DNA of 64,000 nucleotides from Mesobacillus selenatarsenatis SF-1 (GTDB lineage: Bacteria; Bacillota; Bacilli; Bacillales; Cytobacillaceae), in assembly GCF_000813125.1 (NCBI RefSeq), contig NZ_BASE01000005.1, positions 25,433 through 89,432 on the forward strand, given 5' to 3'. Under the pieces are notes generated by a model. That model was not told the DNA's origin, did no database searches, and saw nothing but the letters and a program-made list of their open reading frames with translations. Of the stretch, positions 20,421 to 31,121 are shown piece after piece; positions within the stretch are counted from its first letter, which is position 1; every line of letters begins with the position of its first letter. The position numbers and the translations under genes are program-made.

Positions 20421-20626
20421 CATGAAGTTTTTTTCCTTTTAACGTTGTAAATGTGAACAACTGTTGAAAAAACATATATATAATAGCATTAAATAAATTG
20501 AACTATTTTTCCCGTCTGTTTGTTATACTTTTATACTATATCAAAAGCAAATAAACATACTCCCTAATGTACCTTATCAAAGTTTGTCCCTTAATTCAAG
20601 TGAGCCTTTCTGGAAGTGGTGAAAGA

Positions 20627-21112
20627 ATGAAAAATCAGAGAATTATACCAGGAATGATATTAATCGGATTTGGAATCTATTTTTATCTTCAGCAGGAAAA
20701 TGTTTCGTTGTTCAATGAATTTTATACGTGGCCGACACTCTTGATCATTGTCGGGGCTGCCTTTTTAGTTCAAGGATACTGGGGCAAGGATTATGAAGCC
20801 ATCTTTCCTGGTGTGATCCTCGTTGGCTTCGGTGTCCACTTTCATGTGGTCAATAGATTCGACCTATGGCCCGATCACCTTGGTGCATTTATTTTAATCA
20901 TTGCTCTCGGCTTCTTGCTCCGCTATCAAAAAACAGGCAATGGCTTGTTTCATGGAGTCCTCTTTCTCATATTAGCAGGGTTGCTTCTGTTTTATGACAG
21001 AATCACTGGATGGCTTGGTTTATTGGAAAATGGAGTCGCGACGGCATGGAGATTTTGGCCGGCAGCATTGATCCTTATTGGTGTTTACCTGTTATTCATT
21101 AAAAAGAAATAA
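20627..21112 (+). CDS. Membrane protein with LiaI/LiaF-like transmembrane modules
   Basis: A 161-residue hydrophobic protein made of repeated short modules (GMILIGFGIYFYLQ, GVILVGFGVHFHVV, AALILIGVYLLFIKKK), the pattern of the LiaI/LiaF N-terminal transmembrane region (DUF5668-type). Six or so membrane helices are likely and there is no soluble domain. The ATG at 20627 has a weak GGTG site; the frame is open 20 codons further up but without a better one. It is divergent from hemA and convergent with ysxC. LiaF proteins act in envelope-stress sensing, but without the C-terminal domain no function is assigned. Confidence 0.75.
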   Translation: MKNQRIIPGMILIGFGIYFYLQQENVSLFNEFYTWPTLLIIVGAAFLVQGYWGKDYEAIFPGVILVGFGVHFHVVNRFDLWPDHLGAFILIIALGFLLRYQKTGNGLFHGVLFLILAGLLLFYDRITGWLGLLENGVATAWRFWPAALILIGVYLLFIKKK

Positions 21113-21183
21113 CAAAACTGGCCAGGCGCAGGAGCGAGACACTAATCTTGGTTCAAAGAGTAAATACTTAATAAAGTATTAAG

Positions 21184-21222
21184 AAACCCGCACCGTGATT
21201 GTCAACGGTGCGGGTTTCTTAT
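21184..21222. terminator. Bidirectional terminator
   Basis: AAACCCGCACCGT and ACGGTGCGGGTTT form a 13-bp perfect stem with an 8-9 base loop, between the convergent membrane gene and ysxC. Confidence 0.9.
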
Positions 21223-21231
21223 TATAAACGA

Positions 21232-21816
21232 TTATTTCATGAAACTTCCTAATACTGACCAGGCTTTGTCTTTCCCTTCTCCTGTTTCTGATGAGAAAAG
21301 AATGATCGTGTCGTTCGGGTCTAAATCAAGGGTTTCTTTTGTAATCTTTAAATGCTTTTGCCACTTTGACTTTGGAATTTTATCCGCTTTAGTTGCGATA
21401 ATGATGACCGGAATCTCGTAATGTTTGAGGAAATCATACATCATCACATCGTCTTTTGAAGGCGGGTGCCTCAGGTCAACGATCAGCAGCATCGCCTTCA
21501 ATTGTTCGCGTGAGGTAATATAAGTTTCAATCATCTTGCCCCAGGCTTCACGTTCGGATTTTGAAACTTTAGCGTAACCGTAACCCGGAACATCTACAAA
21601 ATGAAGCATTTCATTGATCAGGTAAAAATTCAAAGTCTGAGTCTTTCCTGGCTTCGAGGATGTCCTGGCAAGGCTTTTCCGGTTAAGCATTTTATTGATA
21701 AAAGAAGATTTACCAACATTCGATCGGCCAGCAAGGGCGAATTCCGGCAGATTACTTTCCGGATATTGATTCGGCCTTACGGCACTGATCACGATTTCTG
21801 CACTATTTACTTTCAT
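21232..21816 (-). CDS. ysxC: Ribosome biogenesis GTPase YsxC (EngB)
   Basis: A 194-residue GTPase of the EngB/YihA family, needed for 50S ribosome assembly. The P-loop is [13 protein letters not shown] near residue 30, the G3 motif DVPGYGYA near 75 and the G4 motif TKADK near 142. Its start overlaps the lonA stop by four bases, as in B. subtilis. Confidence 0.97.
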   Translation of the reverse strand: MKVNSAEIVISAVRPNQYPESNLPEFALAGRSNVGKSSFINKMLNRKSLARTSSKPGKTQTLNFYLINEMLHFVDVPGYGYAKVSKSEREAWGKMIETYITSREQLKAMLLIVDLRHPPSKDDVMMYDFLKHYEIPVIIIATKADKIPKSKWQKHLKITKETLDLDPNDTIILFSSETGEGKDKAWSVLGSFMK

Positions 21817-24140
21817 TGAGAATCACCGCTGGCGAGAGCGTGTTTCAATACTTCATCTAAATGAGAAACTAACACAAATTCAAGCTCCTTACGTACACTT
21901 TCTGGAATATCATCAATATCTTTTTCATTATCTTTTGGACAAATAACCTTGGTTAGGCCTGCTCTGTGGGCGCTCAGAGATTTCTCTTTGAGACCGCCAA
22001 TTGGCAATACGCGTCCTCTAAGCGTTATTTCTCCGGTCATTCCGACTTCCCTGCGGATCGGTTTTCCTGACAAAGCGGATACAAGTGCAGTTGCAATCGT
22101 AATACCCGCTGAAGGACCATCTTTCGGTACAGCACCCTCAGGAACATGGATATGGATATCATTCTTCTCATGAAAGTCCGGATCAATGTCCAGATCCTTT
22201 GCCTTTGAACGCACATAGCTGAAGGCAGCCTGGGCAGATTCCTTCATGACATCCCCAAGCTTACCAGTAAGGACGAGCTTGCCTTTTCCCGGTGACAGGG
22301 AAACTTCAATTTGGAGGGTATCGCCACCGACTGTTGTATAAGCGAGACCAGTGGCAACGCCTATCTGGTCTTCCAACTCAGCCTGCCCATACCTGAACTT
22401 AGTCTTTCCAAGGAAGTCCTCGACGTTCTTATCACTAACGATTACACGTTTTTTCTCTCCAGAAACAACGATTTTCGCTGTTTTCCTGCAGATGGATGCA
22501 AGCTGCCTCTCGAGGGAGCGCACACCAGATTCCCGTGTATAATAACGAATTACCTTCGTAATCGCTTCATCCTTCATCTGAAGCTGTGATTTTGACAGAC
22601 CATGGTCCTTGATTTGTCTTGGAAGGAGATGGTCCTTGGCAATGTGCAGCTTTTCCTGCTCAGTATAGCCTGCAATATTGATGATTTCCATTCTGTCGAG
22701 CAACGGGCCAGGTACAGTTGAAAGATTATTGGCTGTAGCGATGAACATTACTTTTGAAAGGTCATATGGCTCTTCAATGTAATGATCGCTGAAATTATGG
22801 TTTTGTTCGGGATCGAGCACCTCTAGCATCGCAGAAGAAGGATCTCCGCGGAAATCATTTGACATTTTATCGATCTCATCAAGTAGGAAAACAGGGTTAA
22901 TCGTTCCTGCCTTTTTCATCCCCTGGATGACTCTTCCCGGCATAGCACCGACATAAGTCCTTCTGTGGCCGCGAATTTCTGACTCATCACGGACACCGCC
23001 TAAAGACACCCTTACAAAGTTACGGTTCAGGGATTTAGCGATCGACCTGGCCAAGCTCGTTTTACCGACTCCCGGAGGTCCAGCCAGACACAGGATTGGT
23101 CCTTTTAATGAGTTCGTAAGCTTCTGGACCGCAAGATACTCAAGAACTCTTTCCTTAACTTTTTCCAGTCCGTAATGGTCCTTATCAAGGATCTTTTCGG
23201 CTTTGCTGATATCAAGATCATCCTCTGTCGACTTTGACCACGGCAAAGCAACAAGCCATTCAATATAATTCCGGATCACTGCGCTTTCTGCAGAAGTAGT
23301 CGGCACTTTCTCGTAACGGTCGAGTTCCTTCAAAGCAGTTTCCTTCACATTTTCAGGCATTCCAGCAAGCTCGATTTTTTCAGTAAGCTCAGCAATTTCT
23401 CCTGTCTTTCCTTCCTTCTCTCCAAGCTCCTTCTGGATGGCCTTCATCTGTTCACGCAAATAATATTCTTTCTGAGTTCGCTCCATGGAACGCTTTACAC
23501 GCTGTCCGATCTTTTTCTCGAGGCCCAGCACTTCTTTTTCATTATGGATGATTTCAATTACACGATTCATCCGGTCTTTGATGTCAATCGTCTCGAGAAT
23601 TTCCTGCTTCTCTTTAAGCTTTAGCGGTAGATGGGAAGCGATGATATCAGCCATCCTGCCCGGCTCTTCAATATCAGAAACAGATGCATACGTTTCCGCA
23701 GAAATTTTCTTGGACATTTTTATGTATTGTTCGAAATACTCAAGCATTGTCCTCATTAATGCTTCATCTTCGACATCCTTTGATTCATCATCTTCAAAGG
23801 TTCTTACTTTACAGGAATAATGGTCATTCTCATCAAAAAGTTCAATGATTTCAGCTCTGGACAATCCTTCAACCAACACGCGGATCGTTCCGTTCGGAAG
23901 CTTCAGCATTTGTTTGACGCGAGTCAAAGTACCCATCTGGTACAAATCCTCCTCGCCTGGTTCATCTATGGATATATCCTTTTGGGTTGTAAGATAGATT
24001 AAATGGTCATCCACCATTGCCTTCTCCAATGCCTGTACCGATTTTTCTCGTCCTACATCCAAATGCAGAACCATCGTCGGGTACACAAGCAAACCGCGCA
24101 GCGGCAGAAGTGGGACAGTGTGCTCATTCTTATTCGCCAT
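21813..24140 (-). CDS. lonA: ATP-dependent protease LonA
   Basis: A 775-residue cytosolic AAA+ serine protease. In order: N-terminal substrate-binding domain (about 1-200), coiled-coil helices (200-300), AAA module with Walker [14 protein letters not shown] near 353, and the protease domain with the Ser in [10 protein letters not shown] near 675 and the Lys in [16 protein letters not shown] near 715. It degrades damaged and regulatory proteins. GGAGGTG precedes the ATG. It lies between ysxC and lonB in the conserved order. Confidence 0.98.
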   Translation of the reverse strand: MANKNEHTVPLLPLRGLLVYPTMVLHLDVGREKSVQALEKAMVDDHLIYLTTQKDISIDEPGEEDLYQMGTLTRVKQMLKLPNGTIRVLVEGLSRAEIIELFDENDHYSCKVRTFEDDESKDVEDEALMRTMLEYFEQYIKMSKKISAETYASVSDIEEPGRMADIIASHLPLKLKEKQEILETIDIKDRMNRVIEIIHNEKEVLGLEKKIGQRVKRSMERTQKEYYLREQMKAIQKELGEKEGKTGEIAELTEKIELAGMPENVKETALKELDRYEKVPTTSAESAVIRNYIEWLVALPWSKSTEDDLDISKAEKILDKDHYGLEKVKERVLEYLAVQKLTNSLKGPILCLAGPPGVGKTSLARSIAKSLNRNFVRVSLGGVRDESEIRGHRRTYVGAMPGRVIQGMKKAGTINPVFLLDEIDKMSNDFRGDPSSAMLEVLDPEQNHNFSDHYIEEPYDLSKVMFIATANNLSTVPGPLLDRMEIINIAGYTEQEKLHIAKDHLLPRQIKDHGLSKSQLQMKDEAITKVIRYYTRESGVRSLERQLASICRKTAKIVVSGEKKRVIVSDKNVEDFLGKTKFRYGQAELEDQIGVATGLAYTTVGGDTLQIEVSLSPGKGKLVLTGKLGDVMKESAQAAFSYVRSKAKDLDIDPDFHEKNDIHIHVPEGAVPKDGPSAGITIATALVSALSGKPIRREVGMTGEITLRGRVLPIGGLKEKSLSAHRAGLTKVICPKDNEKDIDDIPESVRKELEFVLVSHLDEVLKHALASGDSQ

Positions 24141-24495
24141 GACATTGCACCTCCAACATGCATTGTATCAAACCATAAGTATAATAATACTTTGTTGTTC
24201 AATTCTATCGTATTTATTTTCAAGTGTCTAATAACAAGAGCAGTTAGCACCGTTTTGCCTCATTGATTAGTATCCTGATATTCATGTGAAAATATGTCCA
24301 CATCTGAAGTTACTTTCAAAACCAAACATAAGCTTTTTTTTTGGGAAAATAGCAATTTCAGCCCGGGTACCTTCAATACACCCTCTTTCCTTTTTTAGGG
24401 AAAAATAAACCCCTTTTACTGTTTGGTTAACTTTAGGTGAAACAGCAGCAAAACAGCGTAAAAAAAGAACGCCGGCAAGCGTTCTCTTTATCATT
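24141..24495. other. Intergenic region between lonA and lonB
   Basis: A 355-base gene-free stretch. It holds the lonA ribosome site, probably the lonA promoter (a weak TTAGAC-18-TAGAAT pair near 24205-24235 on the minus strand) and the lonB terminator at its right end. I saw no CtsR-type GGTCAAA repeats and no other feature. Confidence 0.5.
24461..24488 (-). terminator. Terminator of lonB
   Basis: AGAACGC-TTGCCG-GCGTTCT followed by seven T residues on the minus strand, shortly after the lonB stop. Confidence 0.85.
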
Positions 24496-26163
24496 CTAGC
24501 TCGTCTCTTTTGCCGTTAAGTCACTGGCAGCCTTGATGATTTGCTCCCTCGGATGATCTTTTTCAAGAGCAATTTCAAACACTTCATTCAGGTGTGTGAC
24601 TGGAATGATTTCTATATCTGTGATTTCATTAAGGATGGTCTGCACATTTTCCTGCGGAATGATTACCTTTTTGGCACCTGCTTTTTTCGCTGCCTTCACT
24701 TTTGGATAGACACCGCCAATCGGCTTTACATTCCCATGGATGCTAATTTCTCCTGTCATTGCAACTGTATGGTCCATCGGGATTTTATAGATTGCTGAAT
24801 AAATTCCCGTTGCCATTGCGATTCCGGCAGATGGACCATCGATTGGGGTACCGCCTGGGAAGTTGACATGGATGTCGAATTCATCAGCTGGAACACCCAT
24901 CGATCTTAGAACAGTGATGACATTTTCAATTGAACCTCTTGCCATGCTCTTTCTGCGTATGGATTTTCCCTGTCCGCCGATGCTTTCTTCATCGACGATG
25001 CCAGTGATATTGATTGAGCCTTTATCCTTTGCTTTAATTACAGTAACTTCGATTTCAAGAAGCGCACCCGTATTGGGCCCATACACAGCCAATCCATTGA
25101 CAAGACCGATTGCTGACTTTTCATTGATCCTTCTTTCCATCCTTGGTGTGAGCTGGCTCGAATGGACTACCCATTCAATTTCCTCTTCTTTAATGTAGGT
25201 TCGTTCGTCAGTAATTGCCAATCCTGCAGCTATCTGCACCATATTAACGGCTTCACGTCCATTTCGTGCATAATTTGACAAGATTTCAATCGCTTTTTCA
25301 CTCATATTCAGTTCTACTTTTTCAGCTGCATTCCTTGCTACTTCAGAAATTTCCTCCTGTGATAGCTCACGGAAAAACACTTCCATGCATCTCGATCTGA
25401 TTGCCGGAGGGATCTCGCTTGGAGTTCTCGTCGTCGCGCCTACAAGGCGGAAGTCTGCCGGGAGCCCATTTTTGAAGATGTCGTGGATATGGCTTGGGAT
25501 TTGCGTATTTTCCTCATTATAATACGCACTCTCTAAAAATACTTTCCTGTCTTCCAGTACTTTTAAAAGCTTGTTCATCTGGATTGGGTGCAGCTCACCA
25601 ATTTCATCAATGAATAAAACTCCTCCATGTGCATTGGTCACAGCACCCTGTTTCGGCTGAGGAATGCCGGCCTGTCCCATTGCACCTGCCCCTTGATAAA
25701 TCGGATCATGAACGGAACCGATCAATGGGTCAGCAATTCCTCGCTCATCAAACCTGGCCGTTGTAGCATCCAGCTCAACAAATACTGAAGATTTTTTGAA
25801 GGGGGATTTTTGGTTTTGCTTCGCTTCTTCTAATACGAGCCTTGCCGCGGCAGTTTTTCCTACTCCCGGTGGCCCATAAATGATGACATGCTGCGGATTG
25901 GGTCCACATAACGCTGCTTTAAGTGCCTTGATTCCATCTTCCTGTCCGACAATATCCTTGAAGCTGGATGGCCTGACTTTTTCGGCAAGCGGTTCACTCA
26001 GGGAGACCGATCTCATCTTTCTTAACTGTTCCATTTCCTTTCGGGATTCCCGATCAATTGATACTTTTTGCGTCCGCTGATTCCTGAGTAAATTCCAGAA
26101 ATACAGCCCGATGATGATTCCGAAAAACAGCTGTATAAACAAGGCGATTCCTGTCCAACTCAA
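24496..26163 (-). CDS. lonB: Membrane-anchored Lon-like protease LonB
   Basis: A 555-residue Lon-type protease. The N-terminus (residues 4-24) is a membrane helix. An AAA module with Walker [15 protein letters not shown] near residue 95 and Walker B GVLFIDEIGEL near 180 follows. The protease domain carries the Ser in IDGPSAGIAMATG near 440 and the Lys in KPIGGVYPKVKAAKKAG near 485. In B. subtilis LonB acts in sporulation. The start is TTG behind GGGAGGG. The gap to clpX contains a 52-bp repeat array. Confidence 0.95.
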   Translation of the reverse strand: MSWTGIALFIQLFFGIIIGLYFWNLLRNQRTQKVSIDRESRKEMEQLRKMRSVSLSEPLAEKVRPSSFKDIVGQEDGIKALKAALCGPNPQHVIIYGPPGVGKTAAARLVLEEAKQNQKSPFKKSSVFVELDATTARFDERGIADPLIGSVHDPIYQGAGAMGQAGIPQPKQGAVTNAHGGVLFIDEIGELHPIQMNKLLKVLEDRKVFLESAYYNEENTQIPSHIHDIFKNGLPADFRLVGATTRTPSEIPPAIRSRCMEVFFRELSQEEISEVARNAAEKVELNMSEKAIEILSNYARNGREAVNMVQIAAGLAITDERTYIKEEEIEWVVHSSQLTPRMERRINEKSAIGLVNGLAVYGPNTGALLEIEVTVIKAKDKGSINITGIVDEESIGGQGKSIRRKSMARGSIENVITVLRSMGVPADEFDIHVNFPGGTPIDGPSAGIAMATGIYSAIYKIPMDHTVAMTGEISIHGNVKPIGGVYPKVKAAKKAGAKKVIIPQENVQTILNEITDIEIIPVTHLNEVFEIALEKDHPREQIIKAASDLTAKETS

Positions 26164-26309
26164 TTTACATTCCCTCCCGTAAGTTGATACTATTGGCTTT
26201 AACCTAGTATCTCCCTGAGAGTGTTGGAATAAACAATATTTTCAAGTGAATTTTTCCACCCGGAGAGACCTTAGTATGGCAGGATTAAAGAGTGTTTCGT
26301 CAAAATGAA

Positions 26310-26575
26310 TATAGCATTTTCTGGTTCTGACAGCTTTTCTTCTTTTACCGGTGAACCTGTCTGAAGTTGCCCTTACTTCTGACAGCTTTTCCTCTAACAA
26401 CACCAAACCTGTCCGAAGTTGCCCTTACTTCTGGCAGCTTTTCCTCTTTCAACACCAAACCTGTCCGAAGTTGCCCTTACTTCTGACAGCTTTTCCTCTT
26501 CCAACACCAAACCTGTCCGAAGTTGCCCTTACTTTTGACAGGTTCCCCGTATAGCACAAAACCCTCTGAAGTTAG
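26310..26575 (+). repeat. Second 52-bp tandem array, four full units
   Basis: Units beginning ACCTGTC start at 26355, 26407, 26459 and 26511, exactly 52 bp apart, with decayed partial units on both sides. Each contains CCGAAGTTGCCCTTACTTCT and CAGCTTTTCCTCT. On the minus strand each unit reads CTTCGGACA and keeps phase with the 13-kb array. A 67-codon frame through it is a repeat artefact. It lies between the lonB promoter region and the clpX terminator in a 488-base gene-free gap. Confidence 0.93.
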
Positions 26576-26619
26576 ATAGGAATATTGATTACAAAGAGAG
26601 AGCGGTTAAACTAAAAAAA

Positions 26620-26643
26620 TACCCGGTGAATAATCACCGGGAT
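26620..26643 (-). terminator. Terminator of clpX
   Basis: CCCGGTGA-TTAT-TCACCGGG with a run of seven T residues on the minus strand, nine bases after the clpX stop. Confidence 0.92.
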
Positions 26644-26651
26644 TTTGTGTA

Positions 26652-27914
26652 TTATGCTGAATTTCTTTCGTCTTTAAGGACTGTTCCGTCCTCTAGCACT
26701 AGCTTTGGCGGCATGTTGTTTTCGACTGTTTCCTTTGTGATGATACACTTTACGATATCTTCACGGGATGGAAGGTCGAACATGACATCCAACATGATGC
26801 CTTCGATGATTGAACGAAGTCCGCGGGCACCTGTCTTGCGTTCAATTGCCTTTTTGGCAATTTCAATGAGTGCACCGTCTTCAAATTCAAGCTCGACGTC
26901 ATCTAGGTTTAGCATTTTTTGATACTGTTTTACAAGAGCGTTCTTCGGTTTTGTCAAGATTTCGACTAGCGCTTCTTCATCAAGCGGAGTCAGGCTGGCA
27001 ATTACCGGAAGACGGCCGATGAATTCAGGGATTAACCCGAATTTAAGTAAATCTTCAGGTAGGACTTTTGACAACAATTCCTTCTTGTCTAAGTCTTCCT
27101 CTTTCTTTTCAGAGCCAAAGCCGATTACTTTCTGGCCGAGGCGACGCTTAATGATTTGCTCAATACCGTCGAATGCTCCGCCGCAAATGAACAGGATATT
27201 CGTCGTATCGATCTGGATGAATTCTTGGTGCGGATGCTTTCGTCCACCTTGTGGCGGTACACTTGCAACTGTTCCTTCAAGAATTTTCAGGAGCGCCTGC
27301 TGCACACCTTCACCGGAAACATCTCTAGTAATAGAAGGGTTTTCGGATTTTCTAGCGATCTTATCGATTTCATCGATATAAATGATTCCTTTTTCAGCCT
27401 TTTCTACATCGTAATCAGCTGATTGGATCAATTTCAAAAGGATGTTTTCAACATCTTCACCAACATAACCTGCTTCAGTCAGTGATGTTGCATCCGCGAT
27501 TGCGAAAGGAACATTGAGAATACGGGCTAATGTTTGAGCAAGCAAAGTTTTACCGCTCCCTGTAGGCCCGATCATCGCAATATTACTTTTTGATAGTTCA
27601 ACATCATCAATCTTGCTGTTTGAGTTGATACGCTTATAGTGATTGTAAACGGCTACAGATAAGTTCTTCTTAGCCTGGTCCTGACCAATTACATACTCAT
27701 TAAGAATATCGCGGATTTCCAGTGGTTTAGGAACATCCTTAAACTCAACTTCTTCTTCAGTGCCAAGTTCTTCTTCAACGATTTCTGTGCATAATTCAAT
27801 ACACTCGTCACAGATATAGACGCCTGGCCCTGCTACCAATTTGCGGACTTGATCCTGCGTCTTGCCGCAGAAAGAACATTTAAGCTGTCCTTTTTCATCA
27901 TTAAATTTGAACAA
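26652..27914 (-). CDS. clpX: ATP-dependent Clp protease ATP-binding subunit ClpX
   Basis: A 420-residue AAA+ unfoldase that delivers substrates to ClpP. The N-terminal zinc domain has CSFCGKT and CDECIEL, Walker A is [12 protein letters not shown] near 117, the pore loop lies in GYVGEDVEN, and the ClpP-binding loop in KVIGFGSE near 265. The start is TTG at 27914 with AAGGGGTG upstream, giving the usual length; the longer frame includes non-homologous residues. It is downstream of tig. Confidence 0.98.
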   Translation of the reverse strand: MFKFNDEKGQLKCSFCGKTQDQVRKLVAGPGVYICDECIELCTEIVEEELGTEEEVEFKDVPKPLEIRDILNEYVIGQDQAKKNLSVAVYNHYKRINSNSKIDDVELSKSNIAMIGPTGSGKTLLAQTLARILNVPFAIADATSLTEAGYVGEDVENILLKLIQSADYDVEKAEKGIIYIDEIDKIARKSENPSITRDVSGEGVQQALLKILEGTVASVPPQGGRKHPHQEFIQIDTTNILFICGGAFDGIEQIIKRRLGQKVIGFGSEKKEEDLDKKELLSKVLPEDLLKFGLIPEFIGRLPVIASLTPLDEEALVEILTKPKNALVKQYQKMLNLDDVELEFEDGALIEIAKKAIERKTGARGLRSIIEGIMLDVMFDLPSREDIVKCIITKETVENNMPPKLVLEDGTVLKDERNSA

Positions 27915-28265
27915 TGCCTTCACCCCTTGAGAACTTCTAAACATATATAAAGCTGCGATTCATAAGCAAACGATAAGTTAAGTAACAGTTTTTTCTGCTG
28001 CTTTCGAGCAGGTATGTATTGCATTGTATCACATTTTGCCAGGTGACAGGAAATGATAACCCTCAGCCATTTCAGTTTCGCGCTTATGAATCGAAAAAAT
28101 ATGTACTAATTCATCTTTTCCATAAATCAAGCCGTTAAATCGACTTATATGAAATTGCTAAAAAAATTATGTATGTATATTGGTGTTAATTGTAGAAAAC
28201 AAGGCACGATTTACTCGCGCCTTGTCTCTATATTATATACTAAGTATAAAATTCACTTTGAGAAA
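27915..28265. other. clpX upstream region with tig terminator
   Basis: Gene-free. At 28199-28225 ACAAGGCACGA and TCGCGCCTTGT pair (one mismatch), followed on the minus strand by TTTTC; this is a likely terminator for tig, displaced by the repeat at 28266. The clpX promoter should lie between it and 27915, but I could not pick a convincing pair of boxes. Confidence 0.5.
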
Positions 28266-28505
28266 TGTCTAGCTGCGGCTCCTAACTCCTCGAGACGCTT
28301 GTCTAGTGTTGCCTCCTAGAAACTCCGAAACTTCAACTCCGCCGGCAGAAGCAAAAAGCGCTTCTTTGTCGGAGTCTCCAGTTTCTGCGTTCCTGGACAG
28401 TCGGCTATACTTTTCTATTTCGGTCCTGCCAATGAAGTCAAAGAACGACTTCACTGGCAGGCCCTCCAGCGCTTGTCGGAGTTAAGCAGTCGCCTCCGCT
28501 TTTCT
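28266..28505 (-). repeat. Dispersed modular repeat, copy 2 (with insert)
   Basis: About 240 bp in reverse orientation relative to copy 1. The ends (CTAGCTGCGGCTCCTAACTCC..., ...CCAGCGCTTGTCGGAG) and the hairpin core AATGAAGTCAAAGAACGACTTCACTGG match the family. The middle carries extra sequence, including a CTCCGCCGGCAGAAG / CTTCTTTGTCGGAG inverted pair. It lies four bases past the tig stop, within the tig mRNA 3' end. Confidence 0.85.
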
Positions 28506-28509
28506 CTTA

Positions 28510-29799
28510 TTATGCAACAGTCTTACTGTTTTCTACAAGGAAATCAACTGCTTTTTTCAATTGAAGGTCGCCTTTGATTCCGTCAAGGCTTCCGCCTAGT
28601 GCTGCTTGGATTTGGTCAGCAGTCATATTGTACATTTCAGACATCTTTTGAAGCTCTGCACTTACTTCTTCATCAGTAACTTCGATGTTTTCAGCTTTTG
28701 CGATTGCTTCAAGAGTAAGGTTCACACGTACGCGTGTAGCAGCTTCTTCTTTCATTTGTTCGCGAAGAGCAGCTTCGTCTTGACCTGAGAACTGGTAGTA
28801 TAGGTCAAGGTTCATGCCTTGCATTTGCAAGCGTTGTTCGAACTCATTTACCATGCGGTCGATTTCAGTGTCGATCATGGATTCAGGAACTTCGATTTCA
28901 GCGTTAGCTGCTGCTTTTTCTACAACAGTGTCACGTTCGAAGTGTTCTTTTTGGTGTGCTTTGTCATGAGCAAGACGATCTTTGATCTTTGTCTTAAGCT
29001 CTTCTAAAGTTTCAACTTCTTCATCAGCATCTTTAGCGAACTCATCATCTAGAGCTGGAAGTTCTTTTCCTTTGATTTCGTGAACTTTCACTTTGAAAGT
29101 TGCAGGCTTACCAGCAAGTTCAGCTGCATGGTACTCTTCAGGGAAAGTAACCTCTACATCTTTTTCTTCGCCAGTAGCTAATCCAACTAGCTGTTCTTCA
29201 AAGCCTGGGATGAAAGAACCTGAACCAAGTTCAAGTGCGTAGTTTTCAGCTTTGCCGCCTTCGAAAGCTTCGCCATCAACGAATCCTTCGAAATCGATGA
29301 CAACACTGTCGCCATTTTCAGCAGTGCCTTCTTCTTTAACAACAAGCTCAGCCTGCTTTTCCTGCATTGCTTTCAATTCGTTTTCTACTTCTTCATCTGA
29401 TACGTTTGTGTCGAATGCTTCTACTTCAAGTCCTTTGTACTCGCCAAGCTTCACTTCAGGCTTAACTGTTACAGTTGCCTTGATGATCAAGCTCTTGCCC
29501 TTTTCGATTTGTTCTACATCGATTTCCGGGCGGTCAACTGGTTCGATTCCAGTTTCTTCGATTGCATTTGCATATGCTTCTGGAAGAAGGATATCAATTG
29601 CATCCTGATATAAAGACTCTACGCCGAAACGCTTTTCGAACATTTGGCGAGGCATTTTTCCTTTACGGAATCCTGGTACGTTAATTTGCTTAACGACTTT
29701 CTTGAATGCAGCGTCAAGACCTTGGTTGACCTTTTCTGCATCTAATTCAATTGTTAGAACCGTTTGGTTCCCTTCTCTTTTTTCTACCTTTGCAGACAT
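28510..29799 (-). CDS. tig: Trigger factor
   Basis: A 429-residue ribosome-associated chaperone and prolyl isomerase. The N-terminal ribosome-binding domain contains [19 protein letters not shown] near residue 43, the FKBP-like domain lies near 150-240 ([17 protein letters not shown]) and the helical C-terminal arm follows. TTGGAGGG precedes the ATG. It is highly acidic, as usual for this family. It sits between ysoA and clpX. Confidence 0.98.
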   Translation of the reverse strand: MSAKVEKREGNQTVLTIELDAEKVNQGLDAAFKKVVKQINVPGFRKGKMPRQMFEKRFGVESLYQDAIDILLPEAYANAIEETGIEPVDRPEIDVEQIEKGKSLIIKATVTVKPEVKLGEYKGLEVEAFDTNVSDEEVENELKAMQEKQAELVVKEEGTAENGDSVVIDFEGFVDGEAFEGGKAENYALELGSGSFIPGFEEQLVGLATGEEKDVEVTFPEEYHAAELAGKPATFKVKVHEIKGKELPALDDEFAKDADEEVETLEELKTKIKDRLAHDKAHQKEHFERDTVVEKAAANAEIEVPESMIDTEIDRMVNEFEQRLQMQGMNLDLYYQFSGQDEAALREQMKEEAATRVRVNLTLEAIAKAENIEVTDEEVSAELQKMSEMYNMTADQIQAALGGSLDGIKGDLQLKKAVDFLVENSKTVA

Positions 29800-29919
29800 A
29801 CAGTTCCCTCCAACAATTATCTATTGTCATTTTCATTCGACGATGAATACCCTTGTTTACCAAGCAATATTCCAGATTAAATGTAAAATAGAATGATTTT
29901 TACATAATACAACCACTAC

Positions 29920-29947
29920 ATTATAACACAGGTTTATTTCGTTTCAA
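29920..29947 (-). promoter_or_regulatory. Promoter of tig
   Basis: Minus strand TTGAAA (complement of 29942-29947), 16 bp, TATAAT (complement of 29920-29925) with an extended -10 TGT just before it. The start site would fall about 115 bases before the tig ATG. Confidence 0.7.
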
Positions 29948-29956
29948 CAGCTTGAA

Positions 29957-30979
29957 CTATATTATCGGGTAAGAAATTTCTTCTAGCTTCCGGATAAAGT
30001 CCAGAACCTGTTCTGTCTCCTCAACCTGGCTGTCGTATATTCCAGCAAATGACTCTAGTTGATCTTCAAATCCATAATACTCATTAGCGATGAAATGGCA
30101 GGCAGCAGCCCAGGCCGAAACCTGCCCGATTGGCAGTTTAAATGGGTAGATCAGAAAGAAATAACGCTCGACCAACCTTTGGACGTTTTCGAATAAGACA
30201 GGATCGTCACTTTCAATCTCATCGCTTAATAGTTTGATCACACCACTGTTCTCAATAAAATCCCTCAGCTCCGGTAAATTTGCAGGATTGAACGATTCTG
30301 TCCAGCCAAATTTGAATACATGTAATTCTTCAGCATACTCTTGTTCTTTCAATATATTAAGCAGCATTGTTTTTAAGAAAGGATGGCCATCTTCTGACGC
30401 GACATACTCCATTATTTTTTTTATATAAGGTCTTATATTTACCTTAGCGAGGCCCGCAGCAACCATCACCTGGTCATTGGGGTTCTTATAGTCAAACAGA
30501 TTAAGCTCATCCTCTTCAGGTTCCTCTTCAAACCTCTCAATGGGCCCGACTTCTGTTTCGCCATTAAGCATCTTCCTGGCAAATTCAAGCATGGTGATGA
30601 AATGCTCATGCTTGTCTGCTGGAATTTCCCGTTCTTCCAAAAGAGCTTCGATAGTCGTGACGACTTCATTATATTCATTCAACTGGACAAGAATCATTAA
30701 ATACATGTCAATCACTTGTATGTAATCACCCAGCCCGCTCCGCAGCATCTCTGCCACGAGTTCCTTCGCCTGATTGGTATTGCCTGCCTCATAATTAGCA
30801 AGCACAAGGCCAACGTATACATCACTATTCTCAGGGTCATGTTCCAATGCCTGCTCGAGAAATTGAATCGCATCCCTGTACTTTTGCTGTTTCAAATAAT
30901 CCAGGCCCTTTTCCAACAGACGCTTTTCCAGACCGGGAAACAGGACCACTTTATCCTTTTTTGATTCCCGTTTATCCAT
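29957..30979 (-). CDS. ysoA: TPR-repeat protein YsoA
   Basis: A 340-residue cytosolic protein. Residues 20-125 contain three tetratricopeptide repeats (GLDYLKQQKYRDAIQFLEQALEHDPENS region onward). The C-terminal half is helical with no known motif. It is collinear with B. subtilis ysoA, between leuD and tig. The ATG at 30979 lies about seven bases behind AAGGCGG; another ATG six bases upstream is too close to the site. TPR proteins bind other proteins; the partner is unknown. Confidence 0.88.
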   Translation of the reverse strand: MDKRESKKDKVVLFPGLEKRLLEKGLDYLKQQKYRDAIQFLEQALEHDPENSDVYVGLVLANYEAGNTNQAKELVAEMLRSGLGDYIQVIDMYLMILVQLNEYNEVVTTIEALLEEREIPADKHEHFITMLEFARKMLNGETEVGPIERFEEEPEEDELNLFDYKNPNDQVMVAAGLAKVNIRPYIKKIMEYVASEDGHPFLKTMLLNILKEQEYAEELHVFKFGWTESFNPANLPELRDFIENSGVIKLLSDEIESDDPVLFENVQRLVERYFFLIYPFKLPIGQVSAWAAACHFIANEYYGFEDQLESFAGIYDSQVEETEQVLDFIRKLEEISYPII

Positions 30980-31075
30980 AAACATACCGCCTTACTTTTT
31001 CTATTGATTTCCGTTGAATGCACTTCGTGAGTTCAGCTTTTTTAGAAAGTTTAGCACGAATCCCTGAAAAAACAA

Positions 31076-31104
31076 AAAGATTCACAAGCAGTGCCTGTGA
31101 ATCA
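31076..31104 (-). terminator. Terminator of the ilv-leu operon
   Basis: GATTCACAGGC and GCTTGTGAATC form the stem, followed on the minus strand by TTTTTGTTTTTT, 18 bases after the leuD stop. Confidence 0.9.
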
Positions 31105-31121
31105 ATCATATTTTTTTAAAA

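Noticed and set aside
20368..20626. PerR box upstream of hemA
   Set aside because: No TTATAATNATTATAA-like palindrome was visible, only a -10-like TATAAT.
24141..24495. CtsR operator upstream of lonA
   Set aside because: No tandem GGTCAAA heptads could be found.
26351..26554. 67-residue reading frame
   Set aside because: It is a translation through the 52-bp tandem repeat; no ribosome site, and the period is not a multiple of three.
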